From Mimachlamys varia (taxonomy: Eukaryota > Mollusca > Bivalvia > Pectinida > Pectinidae): a stretch of 64,000 nucleotides of DNA. The notes under the pieces were generated by a model. That model worked only from the letters and a program-made list of their open reading frames with translations, made no database searches and was not told the origin of the DNA. The position numbers and the translations under genes were made by a program. Within the stretch, counting starts at the first letter, position 1. Each line of letters opens with the position of its first letter. Positions 34,848 through 47,264 of the stretch are shown piece by piece. The stretch is taken from contig OX392535.1 of the NCBI GenBank assembly GCA_947623455.1, forward strand, positions 34,868,688-34,932,687, read 5' to 3'.

Positions 34848-35123
34848 ATGCAAAAAATCGCTATCCTTGTCGATGAGGTGTCGCCCCCATCTGTAAGTAC
34901 AGAGAAAAGAAAAAGAAGGGAGATAATGCCGAACAAAAAGACGGTCTACGAGTTAAACAAGGATGTTTATATTGTCCATACGACAATCAGAAGTATAGTC
35001 CATCTTTATATAAATAGCTCCCGTCCTGTATTTAAAATCCGTATCAACAATGCGGAACAGATATCAACTGGTTGTAATTTCCGGATTTTCCGACTGGAAG
35101 AACCAGACTATCCCTGTGAATGA
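34848..35123 (+). CDS. Hypothetical small protein, unrecognised
   Basis: 91 codons, with a complete stop. The N-terminal third is basic (EKRKRREIMPNKK). The rest alternates beta-type hydrophobic and polar residues (VYELNKDVYIVHTTI, PVFKIRINNAE). No signal peptide or membrane segment. It lies about 350 bases downstream of the CRE-CCAAT-TATA cluster. An optional intron from a donor near 34720 (CCGGTAAAAG) to an acceptor before 34799 (AAATTACAG) would shorten the leader. No family is recognised. The case rests on the promoter and plausible composition. Confidence 0.28.
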   Translation: MQKIAILVDEVSPPSVSTEKRKRREIMPNKKTVYELNKDVYIVHTTIRSIVHLYINSSRPVFKIRINNAEQISTGCNFRIFRLEEPDYPCE

Positions 35124-35228
35124 TCCAGGAGAGCTCATTGAATTTCGGCGTTGATGAAACCATTCTAGTGATTTGACCTTGGTCTTGACTTTGACATCGT
35201 TTGTCGGACGCAAAGACGGGAACCAGCC

Positions 35229-35242
35229 GGGGGGGGGGGGGG
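35229..35242 (+). repeat. G homopolymer (14)
   Basis: Fourteen consecutive G. Confidence 0.9.
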
Positions 35243-35675
35243 ATTTTAGTTGATCAAACCTCGCATTATCATTTAACTCCGGGCACGTTCAGCCGGTTGC
35301 TCTGTTATCGGTTCCGAAATTGCTGTAAATACACCCACAGACACTTATACATACATATCTTCGTGTTAACCTTTCCTTACACAACAAGGACAAAACATTC
35401 GATTTTCTACGTTTTGTTTTTGGAGCAGTTTTATCAAGATTCCGACCGATTGATTTGCTGACTTGTATGCTCGCCATTGTGGTATTTCCTCCGATTATAG
35501 CGCCAAGCGGATATGAAGCAGCCATCATAATGGTCCATAGATCACATTCTTAAACATCAATAATATATACTATCTATTTCCATACCCATAAGAACAGACA
35601 AGACAAAGCGAAGCAATAAGTCGGTGGTCTTATTTATAAATGTGAAAAAAAAAAAAAAAAAACGGTACTTGTTAA

Positions 35676-35978
35676 GTTTTTAAGTTTTGGACCGATGGAA
35701 GTATTTGTGTATGACATCACTTCACCTTAAAAGCCCAATATACGTAACTTTCGGCAAAACCTGAATTATTTTCAATTCTTTGATTTTTCTGTTAAGAGTT
35801 TCCTGTTAGTTATACCGCTCGGGTTTACTTTGTTCTGGGCTTATTTTTGCATGGTAATCAACTGGATATTTTCAGATTTTTCAGAATCACGAAAAAATTC
35901 TTGAAGTTATGTATATTGGGCCTTTAAGGTAAAGTGATGTCATACAAAAATACTTCCATCGGTCCAAAACTTAAAAAC
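35676..35978. mobile_element. Foldback element carrying a nested TTAA MITE
   Basis: Arms of about 50 bases, including TTAAGTTTTGGACCGATGG and CATCGGTCCAAAACTTAA, flank the MITE at 35731-35923. Without it the two arms meet at a single TTAA, giving an almost continuous palindrome of about 105 bases. The outer element is thus a separate palindromic repeat that was the target. Confidence 0.8.
35731..35923 (-). mobile_element. TTAA-flanked MITE, copy C (internally deleted)
   Basis: 193 bp, with ends AAGCCCAATATACGTAACTT and a GTATATTGGGCCT inverse, between TTAA at 35727-35730 and 35924-35927. It lacks about half of the interior seen in copies A, B and D. Confidence 0.85.
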
Positions 35979-36264
35979 CATTTTGATTAATGGCTGACTT
36001 TTTTGCTTTTCCTTTCTAGTATAGTTGACGCTTATTTATTATTTTAGCCAATCGGTTGTATTTTGGAGGTAATTCATACCTTCCTGATTAACTGTTCCCA
36101 ATAGATAATACATCTAATTTTAAAGCTGATATTTTTTCGAGGATATTGTTTTACAAGTCAGTCCTTCTAGAGTCCAAAACCCACACCAAACCGTGAGCTT
36201 TCACGCTTCTTTCTCTTTGCCCTTTTCCTTGTAATGATCAAATGCATACGATTTTTGAATGACT

Positions 36265-36525
36265 GTTTTTTACAAGACGTTCTTCAAGTTGGTCTAAATA
36301 CATCAACAATGACCCTTTTCCTTGTGACCGATTTCTTCTTCTACTTCCACTACTGAGTTGGGTTCTTCCAGAACGTTAATAACTCAGTTTTTTACAAGAC
36401 GTTCTTCAAGTTGGTCTAAATGCATCAACAATGACCCCTTTCCTTGTGACCATCCCATCCATACGATTTGAATGACAGTTTGTTGCAGAACGTTCTTCAA
36501 GTTGGTCTAAATGCATCACTAATTA
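36265..36525 (+). repeat. Direct repeat, three partial units of ~120 bp
   Basis: ACGTTCTTCAAGTTGGTCTA followed by AATRCATCAMYAATGACCC or a variant occurs at about 36277, 36397 and 36489. The first two are close to identical across about 65 bases. The third is shorter. Confidence 0.75.
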
Positions 36526-38265
36526 ACGCTCCAACAAAGACACAAATCGATAAGGTCACTGTTTTTCCGGTTCCGGTTGAGTTTGGTTCGCGTCATCTTG
36601 GTTCAGCACGTAGACCGTCGGTTATGTGATTCTTATTTTAGCACGTGTGGCATGTCTCGGCGATAAAGATTGAATTGCTATCCAAGACGTTTGTTATGTT
36701 TTTGGTAAGACAATGAATCTCAGTATAAAAACGATCATACATAATGGATCAGTAATTCTACCTTGTAAGCGCTGGTCGCTATTGGTGTCGATAATTAGTG
36801 TATGATAGGCGGCCGCACGTGCGTTACACGAGATCTGAAGGTGGATAGAGTACATTTGTATCAATCTGTTTGCAGATGATGTATTACAGGTACAGTAAGT
36901 GTTAATAAATAATAAGATTGATTGACATACCCCGTACAGAAGTGGAATGGGAACCTGTATGTCGGTCAAATGGCAGGGCACTATTAGCAAATTTACCACA
37001 CGAACCCGAGAATCGGTGGCCCACACTTTTATGAGTTATTGAACGAACAATATGTATAATGTTAACGTGATACTTTGAAACAGTATCCGTGAAAAAAAAA
37101 CATGAAACCAATTCTCCAGATAGTCCAAGACTAGTTGCCTCTTGTAATGATCCAAGGGGGAAACAGGTCGTTTTGTGCCTTCGCCCCTTTGGGAAACAAC
37201 AAGAAAGATATATTTCTTAAAAGGAAAAAAAATCATCTCATAGACTGCTCGGTAAACTATTTATAGACCTTATCAGTACAGTTTCCAAATAGATTGTTCG
37301 CCATAAATAAGTGTACCTAATTAAGAAGAACGCAATATCGAAAACCGGAATAATTTTAATAGAAAATTTCCAGTTCAAAATAGATAATGCTTTTCGTGCT
37401 AGCTGCATTTTTATTCAGGTCAAAACGGAGGTAATTAACATGAAAGATCTTCGTCCCCGTTCTTCTCTACTCGATCGACAGCTCTCGTAGTATAACATGT
37501 GTTTGATGTCCTTCGGTAATAAGTCAACTATATTCCAATCACACTCAAGCCCTCCTTATTCTGCTCGTATTGTTGAAACTAATGACTTTAAATTTCAACT
37601 TCCAATTAACGAAAACCTAAAACAATGTTCAGTGTTGAGAAATCCTGACTTGGTGCGCTAATTTGCACCGCCCGATATTAGGTTGTTCACTTCTCCAAAG
37701 GTCGACGTAAAAAATGAGACTATCATGCCGATAGGGTTTTTTTTCATTCTCAGGCGCGTTCGAGCCGACCATTAACCAATTCACAGCACATGGAAAGAGA
37801 GTGTCTATTTTCTGAGCAGGCTTTCTCGCATCCCGCCAATTGGATTAGATTATTGAATTATGGACATCGTGTCGCGTTCGATGAGCACTAAGTAATTGCA
37901 AGCTTTTGATTGGCTGCTAGGCGACGTGACAGTGACGATATTGATGATTGCACACCAAGCATTGCGTCTTTCAAATCACACATGATATCATTGCTGTGTG
38001 AACCGTATCGAACGCACCGTGCTTTAGTGTAGGCACGGAATTACATATCTACATTCTAAGTCCGTAGTGTAAGCAAATTTCATATGAAATGTATATAAGC
38101 ATAAAATAAATAACTGATTTTTCTTAATGACATATATTTCTTTATTAAGAATTGACTACCGAAATAATTATATACTGGGTTAGCACGCTTTTATCTAGAA
38201 AGTCTAACAAACACTAATCCTAACCACAAACTATGTACAGAATCTCCCTGGAGGTTCTATCTGCA
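36526..38265. other. Unassigned sequence, partly motif-rich
   Basis: Between about 37740 and 38030 there are several CCAAT boxes (ACCAATTCAC, GCCAATTGG, GATTGGCTG) and homeodomain-type cores (ATTGAATTATGG, AAGTAATTGC), which could be an enhancer. No exon is evident. Confidence 0.3.
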
Positions 38266-38430
38266 CAAAGCCAGCGGCGGCGTCAGCCGGGAGAGAACTG
38301 GAATGGGGCGGGGCTGAGCACGTGAGGGAGGCGTGGCTATGAAACAGATGGCTGTCATAAATCGACATTGCCACGTGCAACTGAGTTTTCCATCAAGAGT
38401 GCTAGCGCTAATCCAAGCCGACCGACGGAG
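38266..38430 (+). promoter_or_regulatory. GC-rich island with GC box and E-boxes
   Basis: GGGGCGGGGC near 38305, CACGTG at about 38319 and again near 38371, and GCGTGGC near 38330 lie in a locally GC-rich stretch. CTGTCATAAATC near 38353 resembles a joined TALE/Hox site. Role is inferred only from motifs. Confidence 0.25.
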
Positions 38431-40552
38431 CCAAATTTGAAACTCATATCTGTAAATTATATAGCTGAGCGGAAATTATCATTGACCAAGCCAGATTAAA
38501 TTTCTTCCTCTGACTAGCTTCAGATGTCTTGAATGCCCCTGGTACAGACCGGCATCATGTGTGTGTGTGTGTATGTGTGTACGTTGCACGCGCGCCCGTG
38601 TATATATCATAGCTTCTAATGATTTTTCTCACAGACCTTATTCACAATAATATCAGTTCGTTAGACCTAATAGATATTTATCACTTGATGCGAACTCCGA
38701 GTTCACGCGGGAATCGAAACTGTAACAACAGTGGCATCTCGCGCGCTGCGAGAAAACAATAGTCGTCCTATCATCGTGCTGCTAGCAGAAAACATAAAGA
38801 AATCCCTGTGTGGTATAAATCAACGGCACCACGTTAATTTGCACTTTTTCAAGACTCCTGCGACTAGATCGTAGTCAGTGGGGTCTTTATTTCCAATATT
38901 CTCGAATGTTATATCGCTTTTCATCGGTACAGCCAATAAACTGTTAACACAGCCAACGGTTTTTTTCTCCTCCTCCCTTCAACGTAAAGTCTAATTTTTT
39001 ATCCCTTTGTTTTTCTTTCCTGTTTGGCGACTTTGAGGCATCTAACCAACACAATGGATGTTACTCATCATGGTTTGTTGGCACCGACCGTTGAACAAGA
39101 CGAGAAAAAAAGTATTTCACAACAGAACATTTTACATTGTAATTAATTCATTCATTAGAAAACGGTCACCATTTGTGATACGTTTTCTACCTGAACAGTT
39201 TCAGTGATTGGAACATATGTTCAATCAATATCGTCAAACCTTCTGGTCTAAATTCTGAAATCTAAAGTAAATTAAAGACTAGCTAGGATAAATGGATTAG
39301 ATTTTCATTTCATTGACTCACAGGCGTAATTGCAATAAATAGTGTTCAATTCATATAAAAAGATATTAACATTCAGTCAAGTTGTAAAGTACATGTGTTT
39401 TGGGTCACCAATTTAAATCGACGAATGATGAACGATCTTTCTTTTCACTTTTTTCGAGAATGCTAACCATTATGTGCCGAATCTCTTGACAAGAAGCCCG
39501 GAAAACGCGTGCCAGTCGCGAATCTACAAACGCTAACCCGACCGTGATTTAGTTTGCGTGCGCAATGCCGACATGACGTTCATGATGCTGTATATGACAA
39601 TGGCGACACGTGCAGTGGGCCGATATTGCTACCTTTTACGGTAATAAACAGGATTTTTCCAAAGAGCTTGACGGGACGGCACGTGAGCGCGCTTATGTCA
39701 AATCCTTGGACAGACTTAGATGCAAATTGCCATAAATTACTGGCATGCACAGAAACACACGTTGCTACCGTTTTCTTTGTTTCCATGGCAAAGAAATCCA
39801 TATTATAACATTACTGTCGTGTACCGGGAGTGGAAATCCTACAGCGGTATCCAGATGGTAAAATATGATAGCAGGTTATAACTAACTCCCCTCCCCCTTG
39901 TCTGTTAATTCTCCGTGTAAGGCTTCCGATATTATTACACCCGCTATCTCAGTCATGCATGACTGGAAGACCAGCCCAAATTATGCCGTTTGAATGACCC
40001 GAACGGGCGGCGCGCACACATTTGATATCCTCGATGATAAGGTAGGTTAATAATTAATTGGACCTCATATCACTATAGTTCTATGATAATAAAACTAATG
40101 TAAATGACGAGATCTTCCGTTCGTAAAAATATGTCTGTTTCCATCATTAAAGACGCCATATCCAGCGATCTGTAACACTGCCGGTAGAAATAAACCTTAT
40201 CGACGGATACCAGGTACAACTAACCGATAAAAAACTTTTATGGAATCGTTTATCAGCTTTAATTACAGATTTTTTAGTCAACGATTTTTTCCCTCTGTTA
40301 ATCAAAATCACTCAATCATATTAATCAATTTGGTGATAAAAAAACTTTGAATCTTAAATTATGTTTAGATTCTGGTAACTGAATGAAAAAAAAAAAGAAT
40401 AATAAAAATGAAGATTACAGGGAATTTAACTAGCGTATCTGAATTGTATTTAATTGTTTATCAATATATTTTTGATAGATAGAGGTAAATGTGAGCGTAA
40501 TAATACCTGAATCTTACATTACGATCTCAATTCGAAGACTTATCACGAAGTT
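38431..40552. other. Unassigned sequence
   Basis: A (GT)n tract at about 38559-38580. Overlapping short frames on both strands at 39554-39808 have no family signature. Confidence 0.4.
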
Positions 40553-43108
40553 TTCTTGAAACTGAGGATAGGATATTACAACTGAGGATAGGATATTAAA
40601 ACTGAGGATAAGATATTAAAACTGAGGATAAGATATATTAAAACTGAGGATAAGATATTAAAACTGAGGATAAGATATTAAACTGAGGATAAGATATTAA
40701 AACTGAGTACAGGATATTAAAACTGAGTACAGGATATTACAACTGAGGATAGGATATTAAAACTGAGGATATGATATTAAAACTGAGGATAAGTTATTGA
40801 AACTGAGGATAGGATATTGAAACTGAGGATAAGATATTAAAACTGAGGATAGGATATTAAAACTGAGGATAAGATATTAAAACTGAGTACAGGATATTAA
40901 AACTGAGTACAGGATATTACAACTGAGGATAGGATATTAAAACTGAGGTTAAGATATTAAAACTGAGTACAGGATATTAAAACTGAGTACAGGATATTAC
41001 AACTGAGGATAGGATATTAAAACTGAGGATAGGATATTAAAACTGAGGATAAGTTATTGAAACTGAGGATAGGATATTGAAACTGAGGATAAGATATTAA
41101 AACTGAGGATAGGATATTACAACTGAGGATAGGATATTAAAACTGAGGATAGGATATTAAAACTGAGGATAAGATATTAAAACTGAGTACAGGATATTAC
41201 AACTGAGGTTAAGATATTAAAACTGAGTACAGGATATTACAACTGAGGTTAAGATATTAAACTGAGGATAAGATATTAAAACTGAGGATAAGATATTACA
41301 ACTGAGGACAGGATAATAAAACTGAGGATAAGATATTAAAACTGAGGATAAGATATTAAAACTGAGGACAGGATATTAAAACTGAGGATAAGATATTAAA
41401 ACTGAGGATAAGATATTAAAACTGAGGACAGGATATTACAACTGAGGATAGGATATCAAAACTGAGTACAGGATATTAAAACTGAGGATAGGATATTAAA
41501 ACTGAGGTTAAGATATTACAACTGAGGATAAGATATTACAACTGAGGATAGGATATTACAACTGAGGTTAAGATATTAAACTGAGGATAAGATATTAAAA
41601 CTGAGATAAGATATTAAAACTGAGGATAACATATTAAAACTGAGGATAACATATTAAAACTGAGGATAAGATATTAAAACTGAGGACAAGATATTAAAAC
41701 TGAGGATAGGATATCAAAACTGAGTACAGGATATTACAACTGAGGATAGGATATTAAAACTGAGGATAAGATATTAAAACTGAGGATAAGATATTACAAC
41801 TGAGGATAAGATATTACAACTGAGGATAGGATATTACAACTGAGGTTAAGATATTAAACTGAGGATAAGATATTACAACTGAGGATAAGATATTAAAACT
41901 GAGGATAAGATATTACAACTGAGTACAGGATATTAAAACTGAGGATAGGATATCAAAACTGAGTACAGGATATTACAACTGAGGATAGGATATTAAAACT
42001 GAGGATAAGATATTAAAACTGAGGATAAGATATTACAACTGAGGATAAGATATTACAACTGAGGATAGGATATTACAACTGAGGTTAAGATATTAAACTG
42101 AGATAAGATATTAAAACTGAGGATAAGATATTAAAACTGAGGATAAGATATTAAACTGAGGATAAGATATTAAAACTGAGGATAAGATATTAAACTGAGG
42201 ATAAGATATTAAAACTGAGGATAAGATATTAAAACTGAGGATAAGATATTAAAACTGAGGATAAGATATTACAACTGAGGATAAGATATTACAACTGAGG
42301 ATAAGATATTACAACTGGGGATAAGATATTACAACTGAGGATAAGATATTACAACTGAGGATAGGATATTACAACTGAGGATAGGATATTACAACTGAGG
42401 ATAAGATATTACAACTGAGGATAAGATATTACAACTGAGGATAGGATATTACAACTGAGGATAAGATATTACAACTGAGGTAGGATATTAAAACTGAGGA
42501 TAGGATATTACAACTGAGGATAATATTAATACTGAGGATAAGATATTAAAACTGAGGATAGGATATTACAACTGAGGATAAGATATAACAACTGAGGATA
42601 GGATATTACAACTGAGAATAGGATATTAAAACTGAGGATAAGATATTACAACTGAGGTAGGATATTTCAACTGAGGATAGGATATTACAACTGAGGATAG
42701 GATATTAAAACTGAGGATAAGATATTAAAACTGAGGATAAGCTATTACAACTGAGGATAAGATATAACAACTGAGGAAAGGATATTACAACTGAGGATAG
42801 GATATTAAAACTGAGGACAGGATATTAAAACTGAGGATAATATATTACAACTGAAGTTAAGATATTAAACTGAGGATAAGATATTAAAACTGAGGATAAG
42901 ATATTAAAACTGAGGATAAGATATTAAAACTGAGGATAAGATATTACAACTGAGGATAGGATATTACAACTGAGGATAAGATATTACAACTGAGGATAAG
43001 ATATTACAACTGAGGATAAGATATTACAACTGAGGATAATATTAAAACTGAGGATAAGATATTTTAAAACTGAGGACAGGATATTAAAACTGAAGATAGG
43101 ATTCCGGA
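40553..43108 (+). repeat. Large minisatellite of 20-bp units, about 127 copies
   Basis: The consensus is AACTGAGGATAAGATATTAA, with variants GAGTACAGG, GAGGTTAAG and TTACAACTG. The variant GGATATCAAA recurs at 41451, 41709 and 41948, indicating larger units of about 240-260 bases. Some units have lost one or two bases. No frame persists, since 20 is not a multiple of three. Confidence 0.95.
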
Positions 43109-43144
43109 CACACGGACGGACGACTTGCTTCCAGTATACTGGGC

Positions 43145-43159
43145 GGGGGGGGGGGGGGG
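43145..43159 (+). repeat. G homopolymer (15)
   Basis: Fifteen consecutive G, just after the end of the 20-bp array. Confidence 0.9.
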
Positions 43160-43344
43160 TATAATTAAATGTATGGTCATATGAATCAATCTATGCATAC
43201 TATGAAAATTGCATTCTTGTGTATTTTGTAAATTATTGCGGAAAGGACGATTATTAAGTTGCAATAACTTGTGCCCAATTACTTCACTTGCAATAAAATA
43301 TGTTTCAACTCAAACTCAAGAGAAAGTGATAAGGGACCACGAAA

Positions 43345-43450
43345 TGACGTCAAAAGAAAAATCAGCTAACCAATCAGAAGTGAGATTCGAACACGTACTC
43401 ACATGACATCTACAAAAGAGAGAAAGCTTCCAGCACGCATTCTGTGGTTC
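43345..43450 (+). promoter_or_regulatory. CRE plus CCAAT promoter-like cluster
   Basis: TGACGTCA at 43345-43352 and CCAATCAG at about 43370 are followed by a weak TATA-like CTACAAAAG near 43411. The order is the same as at 34440, with looser spacing. No coding frame of note follows. Confidence 0.3.
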
Positions 43451-44814
43451 ATGCGTATCGCATGCTTACATACTGGAAAAATAACCGGACTAAAGGAGAA
43501 AGTATCGCGTGTTCTTGCCTATAACCCCCATGTTTTATCTATGTAGTTTTTTCCAATTAAACATTTGATAATACGTTAAAAGTGCTCGGTTTCTATATCA
43601 CTCAGTCAATTCGCGCCAATGAAGTTTCCGTTTGCCTGAATCGGGAGAGCGTCTTACATATAAGTAGTTCGAAACTCAAGAAATATTCCCAGATGTCTTA
43701 ACTGTTTTAATTTTAATATTCTAATTCGTGAGCGTGTATAATTTGCCTTTAATTTGCAGCAAACTAATAGCGATAAACTTTACACGTGAAAAATAAATTC
43801 AAATTTAGTAGGCCTATATAATTGTAATTAGCGCATTAACCACTCAGATGTCATGCATAATGAAGAAGAAAAATATCTCTTCCTTATTTTTCATTGGCTG
43901 TTGATTCCTAGACAATAAATACTATAAATCACCAAACTTGAGCAGACGTTAATAGCAGCACATAGGTCAAAGTTCGACCAGTAGATTGACCTGCGAGTCT
44001 AATTTCGGACAGCTAGGCAGACAGAGCCTTGAACACAATTTCGTGAATTTCCTGGTTGAAAGTAAACCTGTGAATTGTTTAATAATGATAATGTAAACGG
44101 CCTATTTGTCTCGTGCGGGGTTCGCCAGACGGACCACTGAATGCTCCAATTGAATTGTATTAAACCGTGGCGTCAACAGGCCTTCTGCGCTAAGCACTTC
44201 CGGTGTCTTCGCACCTGCCCAGTTCTCCAGTTGCTAATATGGACACTCGACCCTTGTCAAGTGCAGATGATAGCGGGCCGTCTGAAGGGCTTCGCGTATA
44301 TTATCCTCAGTAGAGCGTTCCACACAATCAGCTGGAGAGATTGCTACAAAATACTCAGGTTCTCATTTAAAATTAATTTTTCAAATTTTTATTTTATGAT
44401 TATATAACACTTTACATAGGAAACTGATAACGATCCGACTGAAATGATGTATGGATTAAAGACAGTGTGATATCAGTTTAATTAAAATTTAGACTAAATC
44501 TTGTTCAAACAATTTTATTAAGTAAATCCTCATTATAATGCGTCTAAATTTATATTCATCACCCCGTTTACCGACAAGAAATCGATGTCCCTTTTTGATT
44601 TTTTTAAATTCGATATATCGCCAAACCTCATTTCAACGACAAACGTTGACTTTGTGGGAGAGTCGATATAACGAAGTTTTATGGCGTTTCGCTATGTTTT
44701 TTTTTCTGTGTAGTTTTAATTGGATTTTTTACAGTTAATACGGACTTAATAGAAATAACAGTCCAGTGAAAGCAGAAGAGAAGAACATTTCTCCGTATCC
44801 TCGAAGGTTGGGGT
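43451..44814. other. Unassigned sequence
   Basis: AGGTCAAAGTTCG near 43965 resembles a DR1 nuclear receptor site. An 88-codon frame at 44141-44407 lies in a locally GC-rich patch but is not recognisable. Confidence 0.35.
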
Positions 44815-44990
44815 CACCTGCTCGACAACGTGGGTTTTTCTCCGGGTACTCCAGTTTCCTCCAACACTAAGACCCCCGCGCGCTTACATCCGGGCCAACA
44901 AGGGTGATTAATATAAGTTGGTATAACTTGTTACGTAATTGTTGTTAACTGAATAAAGTCTATACATTTATACAATGTATCTCCTATATT
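44815..44990 (+). mobile_element. V-SINE-type element, 5'-truncated
   Basis: TTTTTCTCCGGGTACTCCAG, CTTACATCCGGGCCAACAAG and AAGTTGGTATAACTTGTTAC appear in the order seen in the other copies. The tRNA-like head is missing. Confidence 0.75.
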
Positions 44991-46074
44991 CAATTTCAAA
45001 TTCTTTTCAAGTGGTACTCCTTCCAAAATGTATTTGAATTGTCATTTTTTTTAAATTTGTCCTCAAAATCGAGAAAAATGGCCACGTGACCACCGATAAA
45101 GACGCTTTTCTTGCTTCACTTCTTTTCATTTCATGTAGGTAATAAATAGTAGTTTAGTGGAAATTCAAGGGTTAAATAATTTTAATGAAATGGCCTGAAA
45201 TATACCACATAAAATATCTTCTGCAAGGAAGAGCATCCGAGATCATCGATTTTAAGCATGTTCTTTTTGTGATAGCATGCTTAAAATATGAAATTTAAGA
45301 ACATGCATGATATATTTCGCTCATGTAAATATTATCTAATTCCAAGTTTTCAAATCACAGTAACTTATAAAAAAAATAAAAGAAAATAAAACATTAATCT
45401 TCTGTTTATTATCTCCCTTGACAATTCTCGCACGCATGCTCGCGTACAGAGGTCGCCCTCGTATTGCTTTCACATCGTCGATACTTCACGCGGGACAAGC
45501 AATCGATTTCATCGTTATTAATGGGTTTTCCTAATCTCAAACTCCCACTAAGATAAAAAAAAATGGAGATTATAATTTTGAATGCTTCAATCTGCTCTCT
45601 TGGGAAAAGTTCGTTGTTCATATTTAATTTGATTACGAGCGAGAAATGAAGATTTTTGTTCTATTAAAATATTCTCTAATCTTTTATAAGCCGTCTAAGC
45701 GTGAAGTTACCGCGTGCGTCAGATGAATTCGCTACATCTTGTCCTATTGTAGCATTTCGAGTTTAATTGTAATGCATGGTTATTCTGATACGATTTGAAG
45801 TTTTCCACGATGATAATTTGTTCTCGCACATAAAACATTCTCTTTTAACTTAATGAGGAGTTTGACAAGACACGTTATTCATTCTAAGCTTGATGAGTTC
45901 TGTTTAAAGCCGTACTGCATGATGGCGCTGGTCAAAACCATATGTTTGGAACAAAATTGTGTAATAATTACAAGATTCACTTTTTGTCATTTCTGTTATT
46001 TGTCTATTTATTTTGCTGAAATAAAGAATTTCTTGTTCGTTTAAATTCCGGTTCACTGCATGTACTCATGTAGG

Positions 46075-46150
46075 CTGTTAAATATTACAGTCAAACTACT
46101 TAAATTTATGTAAGTATATTACAGCCAAACTATTCAAATTTATGTAAGTA
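46075..46150 (+). repeat. 34-bp direct repeat, two units
   Basis: ATTACAGYCAAACTAYT followed by AAATTTATGTAAGTA occurs twice in tandem. Confidence 0.7.
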
Positions 46151-46164
46151 ACTCACAAACATAC

Positions 46165-46415
46165 CAAGTGTATTGTTTGGGTATCGAGTGGTATAGTGAA
46201 TAACGCCTTGGTTCGATTCCCCGATCGGTAAAATGTATGGGCTCACTAACCCGACCCGACCACGTGGGTTTCCTCAGGGTACTCCGTTTTCCTCCTGCAA
46301 TAACATCCCCTCCGCTCCGCCCCGCCCCATCCCCCCGTTACATCCAGATGAATTTAATTTGTATAACTTGTTTCATAATTGTTGTGAAATAGATCAAGTT
46401 TATATCTGCATATGC
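46165..46415 (+). mobile_element. V-SINE-type element with tRNA-derived head (near full length)
   Basis: A-box-like GTATCGAGTGGTATAG at about 46181 and B-box GGTTCGATTCCCC at 46210-46222 form a pol III promoter. Next comes the core GTGGGTTTCCTCAGGGTACT and the tail ATAACTTGTTTCATAATTG. It is the most complete plus-strand copy of the family here. Confidence 0.8.
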
Positions 46416-46440
46416 TGAAATGTTCGATGTTTATATCAAT

Positions 46441-46600
46441 GTAGACTGGCTACCAGCCCCTAGGTTTCTATAGAGAATTTCTCTACTGAATTTTACTACT
46501 AGCTAATCTCCCCCTAGTTTCAAACTTCGAATCAGACATCAAAAAATGATCAAAATTACTAGACTACTTTTTCAGTATTAATGTTAATCCAAAATATTCA
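46441..46600 (+). repeat. Dispersed repeat, second copy of the block nested at 23323
   Basis: CTGGCTACCAGCCCCTAG, then GTTTCTATAGAGAATTT and CTAATCTCCCCCTAG, are shared with 23323-23500. Here it stands alone, directly after the V-SINE. Confidence 0.6.
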
Positions 46601-47084
46601 AAACAAGACATCATTGTAAATGCCTTCATAGGCGGATCCTGGATTTTAGGTTAGAGGGGGTGTACATTTTTTTCTAAAAATTTACTTTTGTGAATATGGT
46701 GTTCGGCCTCTCATCCTTATTGAGTTTACAAGCCCTTTATGCCCAATGTAAGCGAGACGTGTAGTTTTTTGCATGTTGATCTTTTTATATTGACGGGGAA
46801 GGAGAGCATGAAACAGTTTTAAAAAATCAATGAGTAAGTTTAACAATATATGCGATAAAACACAAAAGAGTTTATGTAAATCCACTGATAATGCAGACAG
46901 CTCATGCTGCATTTGATTGAGTTAAAAAGACATTAAATAAATAACTTCAACTTTCTGAAGAAGATATTGTGGATAATCATTGTTCTGAAAGGCCCGAGTC
47001 AACGGCCACAGTTTGTCGGGATCCCTGCAATATTAATCTGTTTCAAGAAGTAATTCTGATATCGATTGATTTCGTTCTTGACAG

Positions 47085-47179
47085 GAACGGACACAGAAAC
47101 AGCAGCGCTTGCCCAGATTGTACCGGTGATATGACAACGCTCTGTGCCGGAAACCAGTCTTGGAGGATCTCATTCATCA
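47085..47179 (+). other. Exon-like segment of unknown gene
   Basis: Acceptor TTCGTTCTTGACAG ends at 47084, and donor CAGTAAGC starts at 47180. The 95 bases between are open in the frame that also runs from 46969. They encode NGHRNSSACPDCTGDMTTLC and about ten further residues, with a CPDC pair. No family is recognised and no partner exons are found. Confidence 0.25.
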
Positions 47180-47264
47180 GTAAGCGTCAACCATATTCCC
47201 AAGATGCACAGCGCGTTGAAAGGATGTCATCCTGTGTGGGGAGATACAGCGTCATCTAGCGGGA

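Noticed and set aside
36694..37026. 110-codon minus frame
   Set aside because: Composition looks random, with overlapping frames and no splice or promoter support.
40553..43108. Centromeric or telomeric satellite
   Set aside because: The 20-bp unit does not resemble the TTAGGG telomere repeat, and the array is short and flanked by ordinary sequence.
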